Counted from the stretch's first letter, positions 13,453-21,542 are shown. The stretch: DNA of 32,383 nucleotides from an archaeon (GCA_018656555.1 JABHZQ010000018.1:1-32383); one strand, 5' to 3'. Notes: generated by a model from the letters alone, not told the origin. Numbers and translations: made by a program.

Positions 13453-14215
13453 CTTTTTTCAACCTCTTCAATACTCTTTTGTGCCATTTAACATGTTCTT
13501 TAGGATAAAACTTTGCTATCTTACTTTTAATTTGATCTTCTGAATAGCCAAACTTTGAAAACAACTCAATCTCAACACCAAAATTAGCATTTTTTATTGG
13601 GCCTCGACAAAGTATACATGGATGGTTATCTTTTAGACACAAAGCTTTACAACCACCATGAGTAACCGCCCCTAAACAAATAGTTTTCTTATTCAAATAA
13701 CAATCTTTACCTCTTTTAGGGCACTCCATACAAACAGAAGTCTCACATTCCTTTATCTCTTTCTTTTTCAAAAAAGCATTAGTCAAAGCAATAAATTCTT
13801 CTTTTATAATAGGACAACCATACATAAAGTAATCCACTTCAACAAAATCACTAACTGGAGCAGCCTCAATAGAGTCCTTTAACATCTTTTGATTATAAAC
13901 ATGAGTCAATAACTCTTTATTCTCTAAGAAATTCCTCATAGCAGGAATTCCACCATGCGTTGCACAAGCACCAAGAGCAACCAAAAACTTTGTCTTTGCT
14001 CTTATCCTCTTAAGCTTTTCAACCTCTCTTTTTGAAGTAATTGCCCCTTCAACAAAAACAATATCAAAATTAGTCTCTCTATTCTTCTCACGCATTAGAT
14101 GAAAGTATTGAACATCAAACTTATTCAAATATTTCATAATATCATTGATAAAAAGAATAGTAAACTGACAGCCTTGACAGCCAGTAAAGGAAACAATCCC
14201 CAATTTAGGTTTCAT
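13433..14215 (-). CDS. NiFe-hydrogenase small (Fe-S) subunit
   Basis: 260 residues, lacking a Tat signal, so cytoplasmic. Ligands for the proximal [4Fe-4S] cluster are seen at C13/C16 (FTGCQGCQF), in GACATHGG and in MYGCPI. A C-terminal ferredoxin-like region carries many more cysteines (CMECPKRGKDC, ICLGAVTHGGCKALC, HPCILCRG), as in the delta subunit of Pyrococcus sulfhydrogenase and MvhG-like proteins. It relays electrons between the large-subunit active site and an external carrier, most likely ferredoxin. The TATA element at 14238-14246 lies 27 bases upstream, so the small-large pair forms a two-gene, leaderless operon. Confidence 0.92.
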   Translation of the reverse strand: MKPKLGIVSFTGCQGCQFTILFINDIMKYLNKFDVQYFHLMREKNRETNFDIVFVEGAITSKREVEKLKRIRAKTKFLVALGACATHGGIPAMRNFLENKELLTHVYNQKMLKDSIEAAPVSDFVEVDYFMYGCPIIKEEFIALTNAFLKKKEIKECETSVCMECPKRGKDCYLNKKTICLGAVTHGGCKALCLKDNHPCILCRGPIKNANFGVEIELFSKFGYSEDQIKSKIAKFYPKEHVKWHKRVLKRLKKDEKNNS

Positions 14216-14237
14216 AAGACTTCTAAGAGATTAATAG

Positions 14238-14267
14238 TTTATATTAATTTGGGTAAAGTTTATATAA
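14238..14267. promoter_or_regulatory. Divergent promoters of the hydrogenase and lipoprotein genes
   Basis: GTTTATATT (14238-14246) is 27 bases from the minus-strand ATG at 14215; GTTTATATAA (14258-14267) is 26 bases from the plus-strand ATG at 14289. Both predict leaderless mRNAs. Confidence 0.5.
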
Positions 14268-14288
14268 TATTTCGCCTTAAACTACAAT

Positions 14289-15815
14289 ATGAAAAGAGTG
14301 ATTCTATTATTATTCATACTTTGCCTTTTAGTTGGATGTTCTCCTAGTACAATTTGTGGAGATGGTAGATTAGATAAAGGAGAAACAGCTGAAACTTGTT
14401 GTATAGATGCTGGCTGTGATGAAGAAGGTAAAGTTTGTGAAAGGGGTGAGTGTGTAGATCCTACTTGTGGAGAATGCCAATATTTAGAAGATGATGTTTG
14501 TTATGATTATATGTGTTGTTCTAATGAAGATTGTTTAGATCATGAAATATGTGTAGATAATGTTTGTGAGTTTTTCTCCTGTGATGGAGATTGTGAATAC
14601 AAAGGAGTTCATGGTTGTTTTTCATATATTTGTTGCTCTGATGAAGATTGTAATTATGGAAATACAAATACAGAAGACACTTGTTTAAACCCTCAAACAG
14701 AAGATGCTGAATGTTCCTATATTGAAAGTGAAGATACAGAAAATACAGAAAATACAGAAGATGCTGAAGAAACAACTACTGAAACCACAACAAATGACAC
14801 AACAGAAACAACATTAGAGATTATAAATGACTTAGAAGTAGATGTTATTAAAGAGTATTGTACTGAAAGTGCACCCACTCTTCTAATTGATAATAATGAA
14901 GATGTAGGATCTGATTATTTCGGCTTTAACCATTTTAATGATGATAAAATAGTTTTTTCTGCATATGATTACTATATTGCAGATTTCCCTCCCACTCTTT
15001 TTGTATATGATATTCAATCTGACCAAATAGACACGATTTTTACAGATCAAAGTGGGGGCTTTAATTCAGTCAATGGATTAGTATCTGGAGATTATGTTTT
15101 ATTTTTTGATAGCTATGAAGATAGTTTAAACAAATATGATATAAACACTGGAACATCAAATACCCTAATTGATAATAATCCAGATAATCCTGGTAGTTTA
15201 GATATAGATGGAAATTATCTTGTTTGGCATGCAGATCCAGAAGGGGGAATAGCTGAGGAAGTTTTTCTTCTAGACATAGATTCAGAAGAAGTAATTCAAT
15301 TAACTTCAGATACTACCAAGACTTGCGTAGGTAATGGTTGTGTCATATCCAATGCTAAAGATGATACAGAAATAAGTGGAAACTATATTATTTGGGAAAG
15401 AAATTCAAAAGAACTGTACTTATATGATATTAGTGCAGGCATAACAGAATATTTACCTATAAATTCATATTATGGTATAAGTAACCCAGAAATTTATGGA
15501 GATTATATTATTTTTAAATCTTTTTTTGATATGTATATATACCAAATTTCTACAGGAGAAATAAAGAAACTATCAAACCACGATGAGGATAGGATTGAAG
15601 GAATCCCTAGGGTTTATGGTGATTATGCAGCTTGGACAAATTATGAAGATAGGAACTTTGTCTATAAATTTTCTACAAATACTCTCCAAGAAATGACTGT
15701 AAATGGATTGGTTAATTTTTCAATTAGTGCAATTTATGATGATAAGCTTCTCTTATCTACAAATGATGATTCAAATGTTATGCTTTACTTACTAGAATTA
15801 AGTGGATGTAAATAA
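14289..15815 (+). CDS. Secreted lipoprotein: Cys-rich domain, Thr/Glu linker, propeller-like domain
   Basis: 508 residues. A signal peptide ends in a lipobox (LLVGC, lipidated C17). Residues about 20-150 hold over twenty cysteines in repeats of the form CCSNEDC...C-x-x-x-x-C, suggesting several disulfide-bonded knots. Residues 150-175 are a low-complexity Glu/Thr/Asn linker (DTENTENTEDAEE, then Thr-rich). From about 195 on, a unit of the type GNYIIW-x-n-LYLYDI-x-TG recurs about every 45-50 residues, as in TolB/YncE-like beta-propellers. Function is not known; surface binding of protein or polymer is probable. The VKOR at 7471 could form the disulfides. No operon partner. Confidence 0.8.
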   Translation: MKRVILLLFILCLLVGCSPSTICGDGRLDKGETAETCCIDAGCDEEGKVCERGECVDPTCGECQYLEDDVCYDYMCCSNEDCLDHEICVDNVCEFFSCDGDCEYKGVHGCFSYICCSDEDCNYGNTNTEDTCLNPQTEDAECSYIESEDTENTENTEDAEETTTETTTNDTTETTLEIINDLEVDVIKEYCTESAPTLLIDNNEDVGSDYFGFNHFNDDKIVFSAYDYYIADFPPTLFVYDIQSDQIDTIFTDQSGGFNSVNGLVSGDYVLFFDSYEDSLNKYDINTGTSNTLIDNNPDNPGSLDIDGNYLVWHADPEGGIAEEVFLLDIDSEEVIQLTSDTTKTCVGNGCVISNAKDDTEISGNYIIWERNSKELYLYDISAGITEYLPINSYYGISNPEIYGDYIIFKSFFDMYIYQISTGEIKKLSNHDEDRIEGIPRVYGDYAAWTNYEDRNFVYKFSTNTLQEMTVNGLVNFSISAIYDDKLLLSTNDDSNVMLYLLELSGCK

Positions 15816-15820
15816 AAACA

Positions 15821-15828
15821 TATATAAA
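15821..15828 (+). promoter_or_regulatory. TATA box of the por operon
   Basis: TATATAAA is centred 33 bases before the porG ATG at 15858, giving a short leader of roughly eight bases, unlike the strictly leaderless genes. Confidence 0.45.
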
Positions 15829-15857
15829 CAAATATAGTTCTTATTATATAAAAGAGA

Positions 15858-16379
15858 ATGATAGAAATAAGAATCCACGGAAGAGGTGGACAAGGTGTTA
15901 AGAAGTCTGCAATGCTAATTGCAAGAGCTGCATTTCTAAATGGTTATAAAACTCAGGATTTTGCATTATACGGGGCAGAAAGAAGAGGAGCTCCAGTAAC
16001 TTCTTTTGTAAGATTAGATAAAAATAAAATAAACACAAGAGGTTACATCTTTGAACCAGATTATATAATAATTCTAGATGAAAGTATTGATCATGAAATG
16101 ATGTTAAAAGGTATTAAAAAATCAACAAAGATTATTGCAAACACTAAATCTCATCTAAAAAATGAATGTTCAGTAGATGCAACAAATATCGCAATGAAAA
16201 TAGTTGGAAGACCAGTTCCAAACATTGCAACATTAGGAGCTTTCATAAAAGTATCAAATTTATTCAGTCTAACTGATCTAAAAAAAGCAGTTGACATTGA
16301 ATTACATGGAAAAAAACTAGAAATTCTAAAGAAAAACATCCAAGCAGCTAAGAAATGTTATGAGGAAGTAAAATGTTAA
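15858..16379 (+). CDS. porG: Pyruvate:ferredoxin oxidoreductase, gamma subunit
   Basis: 173 residues, matching the gamma subunit of four-subunit archaeal 2-oxoacid oxidoreductases. The family signature is at the N-terminus (IHGRGGQGVKKSAMLIARA), followed by YGAERRGAPVTSFVR, which lies at the subunit interface. POR converts pyruvate and CoA to acetyl-CoA and CO2 while reducing ferredoxin. It is the first gene of the porGDAB operon; its last seven bases overlap porD (ATG within AAATGTTAATAG). The related gamma subunit of KOR at 30009 is clearly diverged from it, consistent with different 2-oxoacid substrates. Confidence 0.93.
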   Translation: MIEIRIHGRGGQGVKKSAMLIARAAFLNGYKTQDFALYGAERRGAPVTSFVRLDKNKINTRGYIFEPDYIIILDESIDHEMMLKGIKKSTKIIANTKSHLKNECSVDATNIAMKIVGRPVPNIATLGAFIKVSNLFSLTDLKKAVDIELHGKKLEILKKNIQAAKKCYEEVKC

Positions 16380-16669
16380 TAGAAGAGGAAAAAATAAAGA
16401 ACAAAAAAGAAAAGGGGATTCCCTATGGTGTAGCTGGTATTGAAACAAAAGATATGAGCTCCTGGAGAGCCTTAAAACCTATTATTGACTATTCAAAATG
16501 TATCAAATGCCTAACCTGTTGGTTTAGCTGTCCGGATTTTGCTTTTGAAGTAAACAAAGAAGGATTTCCAAAAGTTAGATCCAAAAACTGCAAAGGTTGT
16601 GGCATATGTGCAGAACATTGCCCTGTAAAATGTATAAAAATGTTGAGGGATTTTCATGACAAAAAATAA
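16373..16669 (+). CDS. porD: Pyruvate:ferredoxin oxidoreductase, delta (ferredoxin) subunit
   Basis: 98 residues with two [4Fe-4S] motifs: CIKCLTCWFSCP and CKGCGICAEHCP. These carry electrons from the TPP site of the beta subunit to soluble ferredoxin. The N-terminal 35 residues (ending in SSWRALKPIIDYSKC) match the usual delta-subunit extension. The gene overlaps porG by seven bases and porA by fourteen, so the stoichiometry is probably set by coupled translation. Start choice: the ATG inside the porG stop region; no alternative ATG precedes the first cluster. Confidence 0.95.
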   Translation: MLIEEEKIKNKKEKGIPYGVAGIETKDMSSWRALKPIIDYSKCIKCLTCWFSCPDFAFEVNKEGFPKVRSKNCKGCGICAEHCPVKCIKMLRDFHDKK

Positions 16670-17843
16670 TTATAATATCAAATACAAACTGGAAAGTGGA
16701 ACTAAAAAGAAAATAGAAATCCTAGATGGTAATCAAAGCGCCGCATGGGGTGCAAGACTTGCAAGAGTAGAATATGTTCCTTGTTTTCCAATCACTCCCC
16801 AAACTGAATTAATAGAAACAATTGCTCAATGGAAAGCAGATGGAGATTTTCCTGGAATATTTGAACAAGTTGATTCAGAGCATTCTGTTATGAGTGCAGC
16901 CCTAGGATCAGCAGCAACAGGGGCAAGAACCTTTACAGCATCATCTTCACAAGGTCTACTTTTAATGCATGAGATACTTCCAAATGTTTCAGGCTGTAGA
17001 CTTCCAATGGTATTTGTTAATGTATCAAGAGCAATTTCAGCTCCAATTTCATTATGGCCAGATCACAATGATATGTTTGCAGTAAAAGATTCTGGTTGGA
17101 TCATGGTAGTTTCAGAAACCAATCAAGAAGTTTTAGATTCCGTAATTATGGGATTTGATATATCTGAACATGAGGACATTCTTCTACCTGTGTTTGTAAA
17201 CATGGATGGATTCGTACACTCATTTACAAGAGAGGAAGTAGAAATTCCAGATCAATCAGTGGTAGACGTTTTTATACCAAAAAAAGAATTGAAAGTAAAG
17301 TTAGATGTAGACAAACCCAAATCATTAGGAATTCCTGCACTCAATGAGTATATGGATTTCAGATCTCAACATCACAAAGCAATGTTAGATTCAATTAAAG
17401 TTATAGAAAAATGTCATGAAAAATGGGCAGCCCTAACTGGAAGAAAATATGATTTCTTTGAAGAATACAAAACAAAAGATGCAGAAGATATTATAATCAT
17501 GCTTGGTGCTAATTCAACAATTGGAAAATCAGCAGTCGACAAACTAAGAAAAAAAGGAAAAAAGGTAGGTTTACTAAGAGTAAGAGTACTAAGACCCTTA
17601 CATGAATCATTGTTAAGAAAAAAATTAGAAAAAGCAAAAAGAATTGGAATAGTAGATCAAAACATTTCTCCTGGTTCTTCAGGGGCTTTATTTCAAGAAG
17701 TAAGATCTGCTTTATATGGAATGAAACCAAAGATCTCAAACTACATTGTAGGTTTAGGTGGAAAACCAGTTCAAGATAAAGATTTTATGGATATATTTGA
17801 TGATATTAAGAAAGGAAAAGAGGTAAGGAAATGGTTAATGTAA
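16656..17843 (+). CDS. porA: Pyruvate:ferredoxin oxidoreductase, alpha subunit
   Basis: 395 residues, standard length. The N-terminal domain I has the conserved YVPCFPITPQTELIE segment (2-oxoacid binding Thr) and EQVDSEHSVMSAALGSAATG with the Glu that activates TPP in transketolase-type enzymes; FTASSSQG follows. SRAISAPISLWPDHND is typical of POR/VOR alpha chains and distinguishes it from KorA, which has GPSTGMPT at this place. The C-terminal domain has the transketolase-C fold, with GLLRVRVLRPL. Fourteen-base overlap with porD and thirteen with porB. Pyruvate as the main substrate is inferred from similarity; isovalerate cannot be excluded. Confidence 0.95.
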   Translation: MTKNNYNIKYKLESGTKKKIEILDGNQSAAWGARLARVEYVPCFPITPQTELIETIAQWKADGDFPGIFEQVDSEHSVMSAALGSAATGARTFTASSSQGLLLMHEILPNVSGCRLPMVFVNVSRAISAPISLWPDHNDMFAVKDSGWIMVVSETNQEVLDSVIMGFDISEHEDILLPVFVNMDGFVHSFTREEVEIPDQSVVDVFIPKKELKVKLDVDKPKSLGIPALNEYMDFRSQHHKAMLDSIKVIEKCHEKWAALTGRKYDFFEEYKTKDAEDIIIMLGANSTIGKSAVDKLRKKGKKVGLLRVRVLRPLHESLLRKKLEKAKRIGIVDQNISPGSSGALFQEVRSALYGMKPKISNYIVGLGGKPVQDKDFMDIFDDIKKGKEVRKWLM

Positions 17844-18736
17844 AAGAACTTGCAAAACAAGAGGAACATATGACTGGAGGAACATTTGCTTGTAGTGGCT
17901 GTCAAGCAGTCTATGGTTTAAGATTACTTCAAATGGCTCTTGGTAAGAAAATGATAATAGTTAATTCAGCAGGTTGTATGACTCTAACTGCAACATATCC
18001 TTACACTTGTTACAAAACACCTTGGTTATTCAATGCAATTGAGAATGCAGCACCAACTGCAACAGGAATAGAAAAGGGATTAAAAGCCCAAGGAAAAGAT
18101 GATGTTACTGTAGTCTGTTATGCTGGAGATGGAGCATCTTATGAAATTGGATTTGGCCCACTTTCTGGAGCAGCATACAGAAATGATAATATTCTTTACA
18201 TCTGTTATAATAATTTTAACTATGCTAACACTGGACACCAAGTATCTCCAGCTACTCAAGAGTTTGCTAGAACAAAAACAACTCCAATTGGAACAAAAAA
18301 CAAACTAGGAAATATTATCCCAAGGAAAAACCTAGCAAAACTAATGGCTTTACATGATATTCCTTATGCTGCAACAGCATCAACTGGTTATCAGCATGAT
18401 TTTATTGATAAAGTAAGAAAGGCATCAAAGATTAAGGGATTTAAATTCATTGATCTATTGTGTGCATGCGAACCTGGATGGTTAGTTAAAACACATGAGA
18501 TGAATAAAGTTTCTAAATTAATGGTAGACACTGGAATGTGGCCAATGTATGAGATTGAAAAGAAAAAAGTAACAATCAATATGAAACCACTTATGACCCC
18601 AGTAGAAACAGCCCTAAAAATGCAGGGAAGATACGCACACCTAACTCCTGAACTAATACAAAAGGTTCAAAAACTAGTAAACAAAGAGTGGGAAATGATT
18701 AATGCTGGAAAATTCTGGGAGGCTGATGAATACTAA
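17831..18736 (+). CDS. porB: Pyruvate:ferredoxin oxidoreductase, beta (TPP) subunit
   Basis: 301 residues. Cysteines for the catalytic-site [4Fe-4S] cluster are at FACSGC, in NSAGCMT and in LLCACEPGW. The TPP/Mg-binding motif is GDGASYEIGF...YNNFNYANTG. It carries out decarboxylation of pyruvate and transfer of electrons to the delta subunit. The ATG at 17831 lies within the end of porA and follows a GAGGT Shine-Dalgarno sequence at 17820-17824. It is the last gene of the operon; its stop codon overlaps that of a very small convergent ORF. Operon order G-D-A-B is the common archaeal arrangement. Confidence 0.95.
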   Translation: MVNVKELAKQEEHMTGGTFACSGCQAVYGLRLLQMALGKKMIIVNSAGCMTLTATYPYTCYKTPWLFNAIENAAPTATGIEKGLKAQGKDDVTVVCYAGDGASYEIGFGPLSGAAYRNDNILYICYNNFNYANTGHQVSPATQEFARTKTTPIGTKNKLGNIIPRKNLAKLMALHDIPYAATASTGYQHDFIDKVRKASKIKGFKFIDLLCACEPGWLVKTHEMNKVSKLMVDTGMWPMYEIEKKKVTINMKPLMTPVETALKMQGRYAHLTPELIQKVQKLVNKEWEMINAGKFWEADEY

Positions 18737-18855
18737 GGCCAAAATATTTTCCAAATCAACATAAAACTTAAGATAATCCCCAAAATCCAAGAAAAAACAA
18801 TAAAGATATCTCCCATTTTATTAACAAATGAATATTCTTTACAGTTAAATTTCAT
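18733..18855 (-). CDS. Possible small single-span membrane protein, 40 aa
   Basis: An open frame from ATG 18855 to TAG encodes 40 residues: a polar start (MKFNCKEYSFVNKMGD) followed by one hydrophobic segment, about 17-39 (IFIVFSWILGIILSFMLIWK). It lies 21 bases after the stop of the 80-residue membrane protein on the same strand and could share its transcript. No Shine-Dalgarno sequence is evident before the ATG, so the call is tentative. No family is recognised. It may be a chance frame in AT-rich DNA, although the placement of one charged end and one span is typical of real microproteins. Confidence 0.35.
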   Translation of the reverse strand: MKFNCKEYSFVNKMGDIFIVFSWILGIILSFMLIWKIFWP

Positions 18856-18876
18856 AAAATTATTAGTTATTTAGAA

Positions 18877-19119
18877 TTATTTAAAATTTTCTTTTAATTT
18901 ATATTTTACTTTTTCCTCTAATCTACCTAATCTATAATAAATATTTGAAAATTGTACGAGTATTACAGCTATTGTTGATCCGACTAATATTAAAAAAGTA
19001 TTTTGAAATTGATCTACAGTCGGACTATGATTTGTAATCTTAAGAATTAACATATAAGCAAGTATAAATCCAATAGCCCAAATAATTAAGATAATTAAAT
19101 TCTCTATGATTTTGTTCAT
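18877..19119 (-). CDS. Small membrane protein with two spans, 80 aa
   Basis: 80 residues. Two hydrophobic segments (about 7-27, LIILIIWAIGFILAYMLIL, and 41-58, TFLILVGSTIAVILVQF) flank a polar loop, followed by a charged amphipathic tail with LGRLEEKVKYKL. A strong GGAGG Shine-Dalgarno sequence lies eight bases before the ATG. The ATG also overlaps the stop codon of a 28-codon upstream frame (ATGA). No family is recognised. The tail could form a short coiled coil, so self-association is possible. Confidence 0.65.
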   Translation of the reverse strand: MNKIIENLIILIIWAIGFILAYMLILKITNHSPTVDQFQNTFLILVGSTIAVILVQFSNIYYRLGRLEEKVKYKLKENFK

Positions 19120-19202
19120 AAAAGGGCCTCCTTTATCATAAATATAATCAACAAAAAGGTAACTATAGCTAAAATTATTGATGTTATTGTAAATTTATTC
19201 AT
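19116..19202 (-). CDS. Putative 28-aa membrane microprotein coupled to the next gene
   Basis: The frame MNKFTITSIILAIVTFLLII then FMIKEALL is a single likely membrane span with one charged flank on each side. A TATA-type element at 19221-19234 on the minus strand lies about 25-27 bases upstream, as for other leaderless genes here. The stop TGA overlaps the ATG of the 80-residue gene by four bases (ATGA). Either it is a real microprotein or a leader peptide that controls translation of the next gene; both would need the overlap. Confidence 0.5.
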   Translation of the reverse strand: MNKFTITSIILAIVTFLLIIFMIKEALL

Positions 19203-19220
19203 AATAAGCATATAGTTTTA

Positions 19221-19276
19221 ATTTTTTATATTTATTTCCTAAAAAATATTGAAAGATTTTCAGGAAAGTTTATAAT
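19221..19276. promoter_or_regulatory. Divergent promoters between two micro-gene units
   Basis: The AT-rich element at 19221-19234 reads as a TATA box for the minus-strand ATG at 19202. TTTATAAT at 19269-19276 is centred 26 bases before the plus-strand ATG at 19299. Both distances match the leaderless rule seen in the rest of the window. Confidence 0.45.
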
Positions 19277-19298
19277 CATAGGAAACAACATTGTAAGT

Positions 19299-19406
19299 AT
19301 GGGAGAGTATACAGCTGAACATAGGAAAACAAAGAAAGAAGGAAAACTTAAGAGAACTTTTAGAGTTTACAAAAAAGGCGGAGACACTAGGTCTTCCAGG
19401 AAATAA
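19299..19406 (+). CDS. Putative 35-aa basic protein
   Basis: An open frame of 35 codons encodes MGEYTAEHRKTKKEGKLKRT followed by FRVYKKGGDTRSSRK, with about 13 Lys/Arg and no hydrophobic segment. A TATA box sits 26 bases ahead of the ATG, and no other gene needs this promoter: the next gene downstream is convergent and overlaps this frame by 20 bases. Size and charge suggest RNA or ribosome binding, but no family is recognised. If it is not translated, the promoter would produce a short RNA antisense to the end of the acdA gene. Confidence 0.5.
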   Translation: MGEYTAEHRKTKKEGKLKRTFRVYKKGGDTRSSRK

Positions 19407-20718
19407 ACTTCTTCATTGCCCTTACAGCTTCTGATGGATATTGAAATACAGGAAAACCATTTTTTTCCATTTCTCTAACAAAAGGTAATGTTTTTTGTCC
19501 ACCAGTTACTACAAAAGCCATTGGTTTTTTACCTTGGTATTTTTTTAATTCATATATTATCTTCTTAGTAATCAAAGGGGTCTGAGGTAATAATATTACT
19601 AACAAAGCATCAATATTTCTATCTCTCATACAAGCATCAATAGCAATACTATATCTTTCATCAGTTGCATCACCTACTAAATCCATAGGATTATGAATAG
19701 CACATATTTTTGGGAATAAAGCCACCAACCTCTTCCTTGTTTTCTCACTCAATTCAGCTAATTCAACATTATTTTCTTCTAAAGCATCAGTTGTAACAAT
19801 ACCATAACCTCCACCATTAGTAATAACTTGAACTCTTTTTCCCTTTTTGTAAGTTAACTTATCAAACATCTTTGCAATGTGAAATAATTCAGCTAGAGAA
19901 TCAGCAATAACAATATTAGACTGCTTAAACGCACCCTTGTAAACTTCAAAAGATCCAGCTAATGAACCAGTATGAGACATAGTAGCTTTAGAACCTCTCT
20001 CGGTCTTACCACCTTTAATAACAATAATGGGTTTCTTAATATTCTTAGCAACTCTCATGAACTTTTTCCCATCCTTAATCCCTTCAACATACAAACAAAT
20101 AATCTTAGTCTTAGGATCCTTACCTAGATATTCTAAATAATCACTCTCATTAAGATTAGTAGCATTACCATAAGAGATAAACTTAGCAAATCCAAATTCC
20201 TCATAAGCAGCTAAGTCTACTAAAGCAGAACCTAAAGCTCCAGACTGAGATATAAAAGAAATTCCGCCTTTCTTAGGTCTCTTCATCTGAGCAATTGGTA
20301 AAAATAATGAATCAAATCCTGAATGAGCATCATAAATACCTAAACAGTTTGGACCAACACATTTTATCTTATATTTTTCTAAAGTTTTGTACAACTCATG
20401 ATCTAATCTATCATTTCCAATCTCCTTAAACCCAGAAGTGACTATAATAACATGCTTTATTCCCTTTCTCCCACACTGATCAACAACTTTAATTGCAAAC
20501 TGTGCAGGAACTGAGATAATAGCTAAGTCTATACTTCCCTTTACATCCAAAACAGAAGCATAAGCCTTAACTCCTTGAATCTTCTTCTCATTAGGATTAA
20601 TAGGTATTACTTTCTTAGAATAACTTTTCAAATTAGTAAAAATAACAGAACCAACTTTCTTTGGATTCTTAGAAACTCCAATAACAGCCACTGAATTTGG
20701 AGTGAAAAACTTTTGCAT
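19387..20718 (-). CDS. acdA: ADP-forming acetyl-CoA synthetase, alpha subunit
   Basis: 443 residues, typical alpha-subunit length (about 450-460). Domain 1 is a CoA-binding Rossmann fold (VAVIGVSKNPKKVGSVIF), followed by succinyl-CoA-ligase-like domains with IDLAIISVPAQF, SFISQSGALGSALVD, and the phosphohistidine segment TMSHTGSLAG (H249). It converts acetyl-CoA, ADP and phosphate to acetate, CoA and ATP, the main ATP-yielding step of archaeal fermentation. Its beta subunit (ATP-grasp) is encoded at 26811, 6 kb away and on the other strand, rather than beside it. TATA element at 20739-20747; the start at 20718 is leaderless. The 3' end overlaps the 35-aa ORF. Confidence 0.93.
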   Translation of the reverse strand: MQKFFTPNSVAVIGVSKNPKKVGSVIFTNLKSYSKKVIPINPNEKKIQGVKAYASVLDVKGSIDLAIISVPAQFAIKVVDQCGRKGIKHVIIVTSGFKEIGNDRLDHELYKTLEKYKIKCVGPNCLGIYDAHSGFDSLFLPIAQMKRPKKGGISFISQSGALGSALVDLAAYEEFGFAKFISYGNATNLNESDYLEYLGKDPKTKIICLYVEGIKDGKKFMRVAKNIKKPIIVIKGGKTERGSKATMSHTGSLAGSFEVYKGAFKQSNIVIADSLAELFHIAKMFDKLTYKKGKRVQVITNGGGYGIVTTDALEENNVELAELSEKTRKRLVALFPKICAIHNPMDLVGDATDERYSIAIDACMRDRNIDALLVILLPQTPLITKKIIYELKKYQGKKPMAFVVTGGQKTLPFVREMEKNGFPVFQYPSEAVRAMKKFISWKT

Positions 20719-20738
20719 AATAATCTAGAAGAAAATAA

Positions 20739-20747
20739 GTTTAAAAA
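20739..20747 (-). promoter_or_regulatory. TATA box of acdA
   Basis: The TTTTTAAAC element on the minus strand lies about 25 bases from the ATG at 20718. Confidence 0.45.
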
Positions 20748-20756
20748 AGTTGTTAT

Positions 20757-21542
20757 TTACAAAACCTTACCATCTCTAGTTATGATTTCTTTTATCAAAG
20801 GTATTTGATTTCCAGATTTTTTAATTGCTTCTTCTACAGCATGATACAGCCCAGAACAACAAGGTACTTCCATTATTGCCACAGTAACACTCTTAATTTT
20901 ATTATGTTTAAAAATTTCAGTTAATTTTTCTTCATATGCATCAATATCATCAAGCTTTGGGCAACCAATCACTAGAGATTTTCCATTTAGTAAATCCTTA
21001 TGGAAATTTGCATTTGCAAATGGAACACAATCTGCACAAACAAGCAAGTGTGAATTTTCAAAAAATGGTGCTTGAGGTGGTAAAAGATTTAATTGTACTG
21101 GCCATTGCCTTAAAGTTGATGTTTGTTCTACATTGTTTGTGTCTTCTTGATTTATTTCTTGAATTTGTGCTCCTGGGCACCCACATTTTTCCATTTTTAC
21201 CTCAATTCCTTTTTCTTTTAGATATTCCTTAGCTTCATTAAGAAATTTAGTCTCATTATGTTCTTCTAAGTGTTCTAGATGAGCTCGGATTGTATTCTCT
21301 CCAAACTTTACAATATTTGCCATAACCTTTCTCTCTTCATAGGGTTCAGCATCTCTTTCTTCTATTTCTATTGCTCCCTCTGGACAATGCCCAATACAAG
21401 CACCTAACCCATCACAAAACAAATCACTGATTAATCTTACTTTACCATCAATTATTTGTAGGGCACCTTCTGGACAGTTAGGGATACAGACCCCACAACC
21501 ATTACACCTTTCCTCGTCGATTTTTATTATTTTTCTTTTCAT
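20757..21542 (-). CDS. Two-cluster ferredoxin-domain protein with Cys-rich C-terminal domain
   Basis: 261 residues. The N-terminus (about 10-60) is a ferredoxin domain: the first motif CNGCGVCIPNCPEGA is complete, the second, CDGLGACIGHCPEGA, lacks the second cysteine (L46), so its cluster may be [3Fe-4S] or use another ligand; this form recurs in the family. The rest has further cysteines in KCGCPGAQ, LVCADCVPFA, VIGCPKLDD and EVPCCSGLYHA. Proteins of this type occur in many anaerobes, often near hybrid-cluster or reductase genes; the reaction is not known. The promoter at 21570-21576 leaves a leader of about five bases. Confidence 0.8.
   Translation of the reverse strand: MKRKIIKIDEERCNGCGVCIPNCPEGALQIIDGKVRLISDLFCDGLGACIGHCPEGAIEIEERDAEPYEERKVMANIVKFGENTIRAHLEHLEEHNETKFLNEAKEYLKEKGIEVKMEKCGCPGAQIQEINQEDTNNVEQTSTLRQWPVQLNLLPPQAPFFENSHLLVCADCVPFANANFHKDLLNGKSLVIGCPKLDDIDAYEEKLTEIFKHNKIKSVTVAIMEVPCCSGLYHAVEEAIKKSGNQIPLIKEIITRDGKVL

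Noticed and set aside
14700-14820. A direct-repeat array or CRISPR-like stretch
   Set aside because: The gaaaatacaga-type repeats are the in-frame Glu/Asn/Thr linker codons of the lipoprotein, not spaced palindromic repeats.
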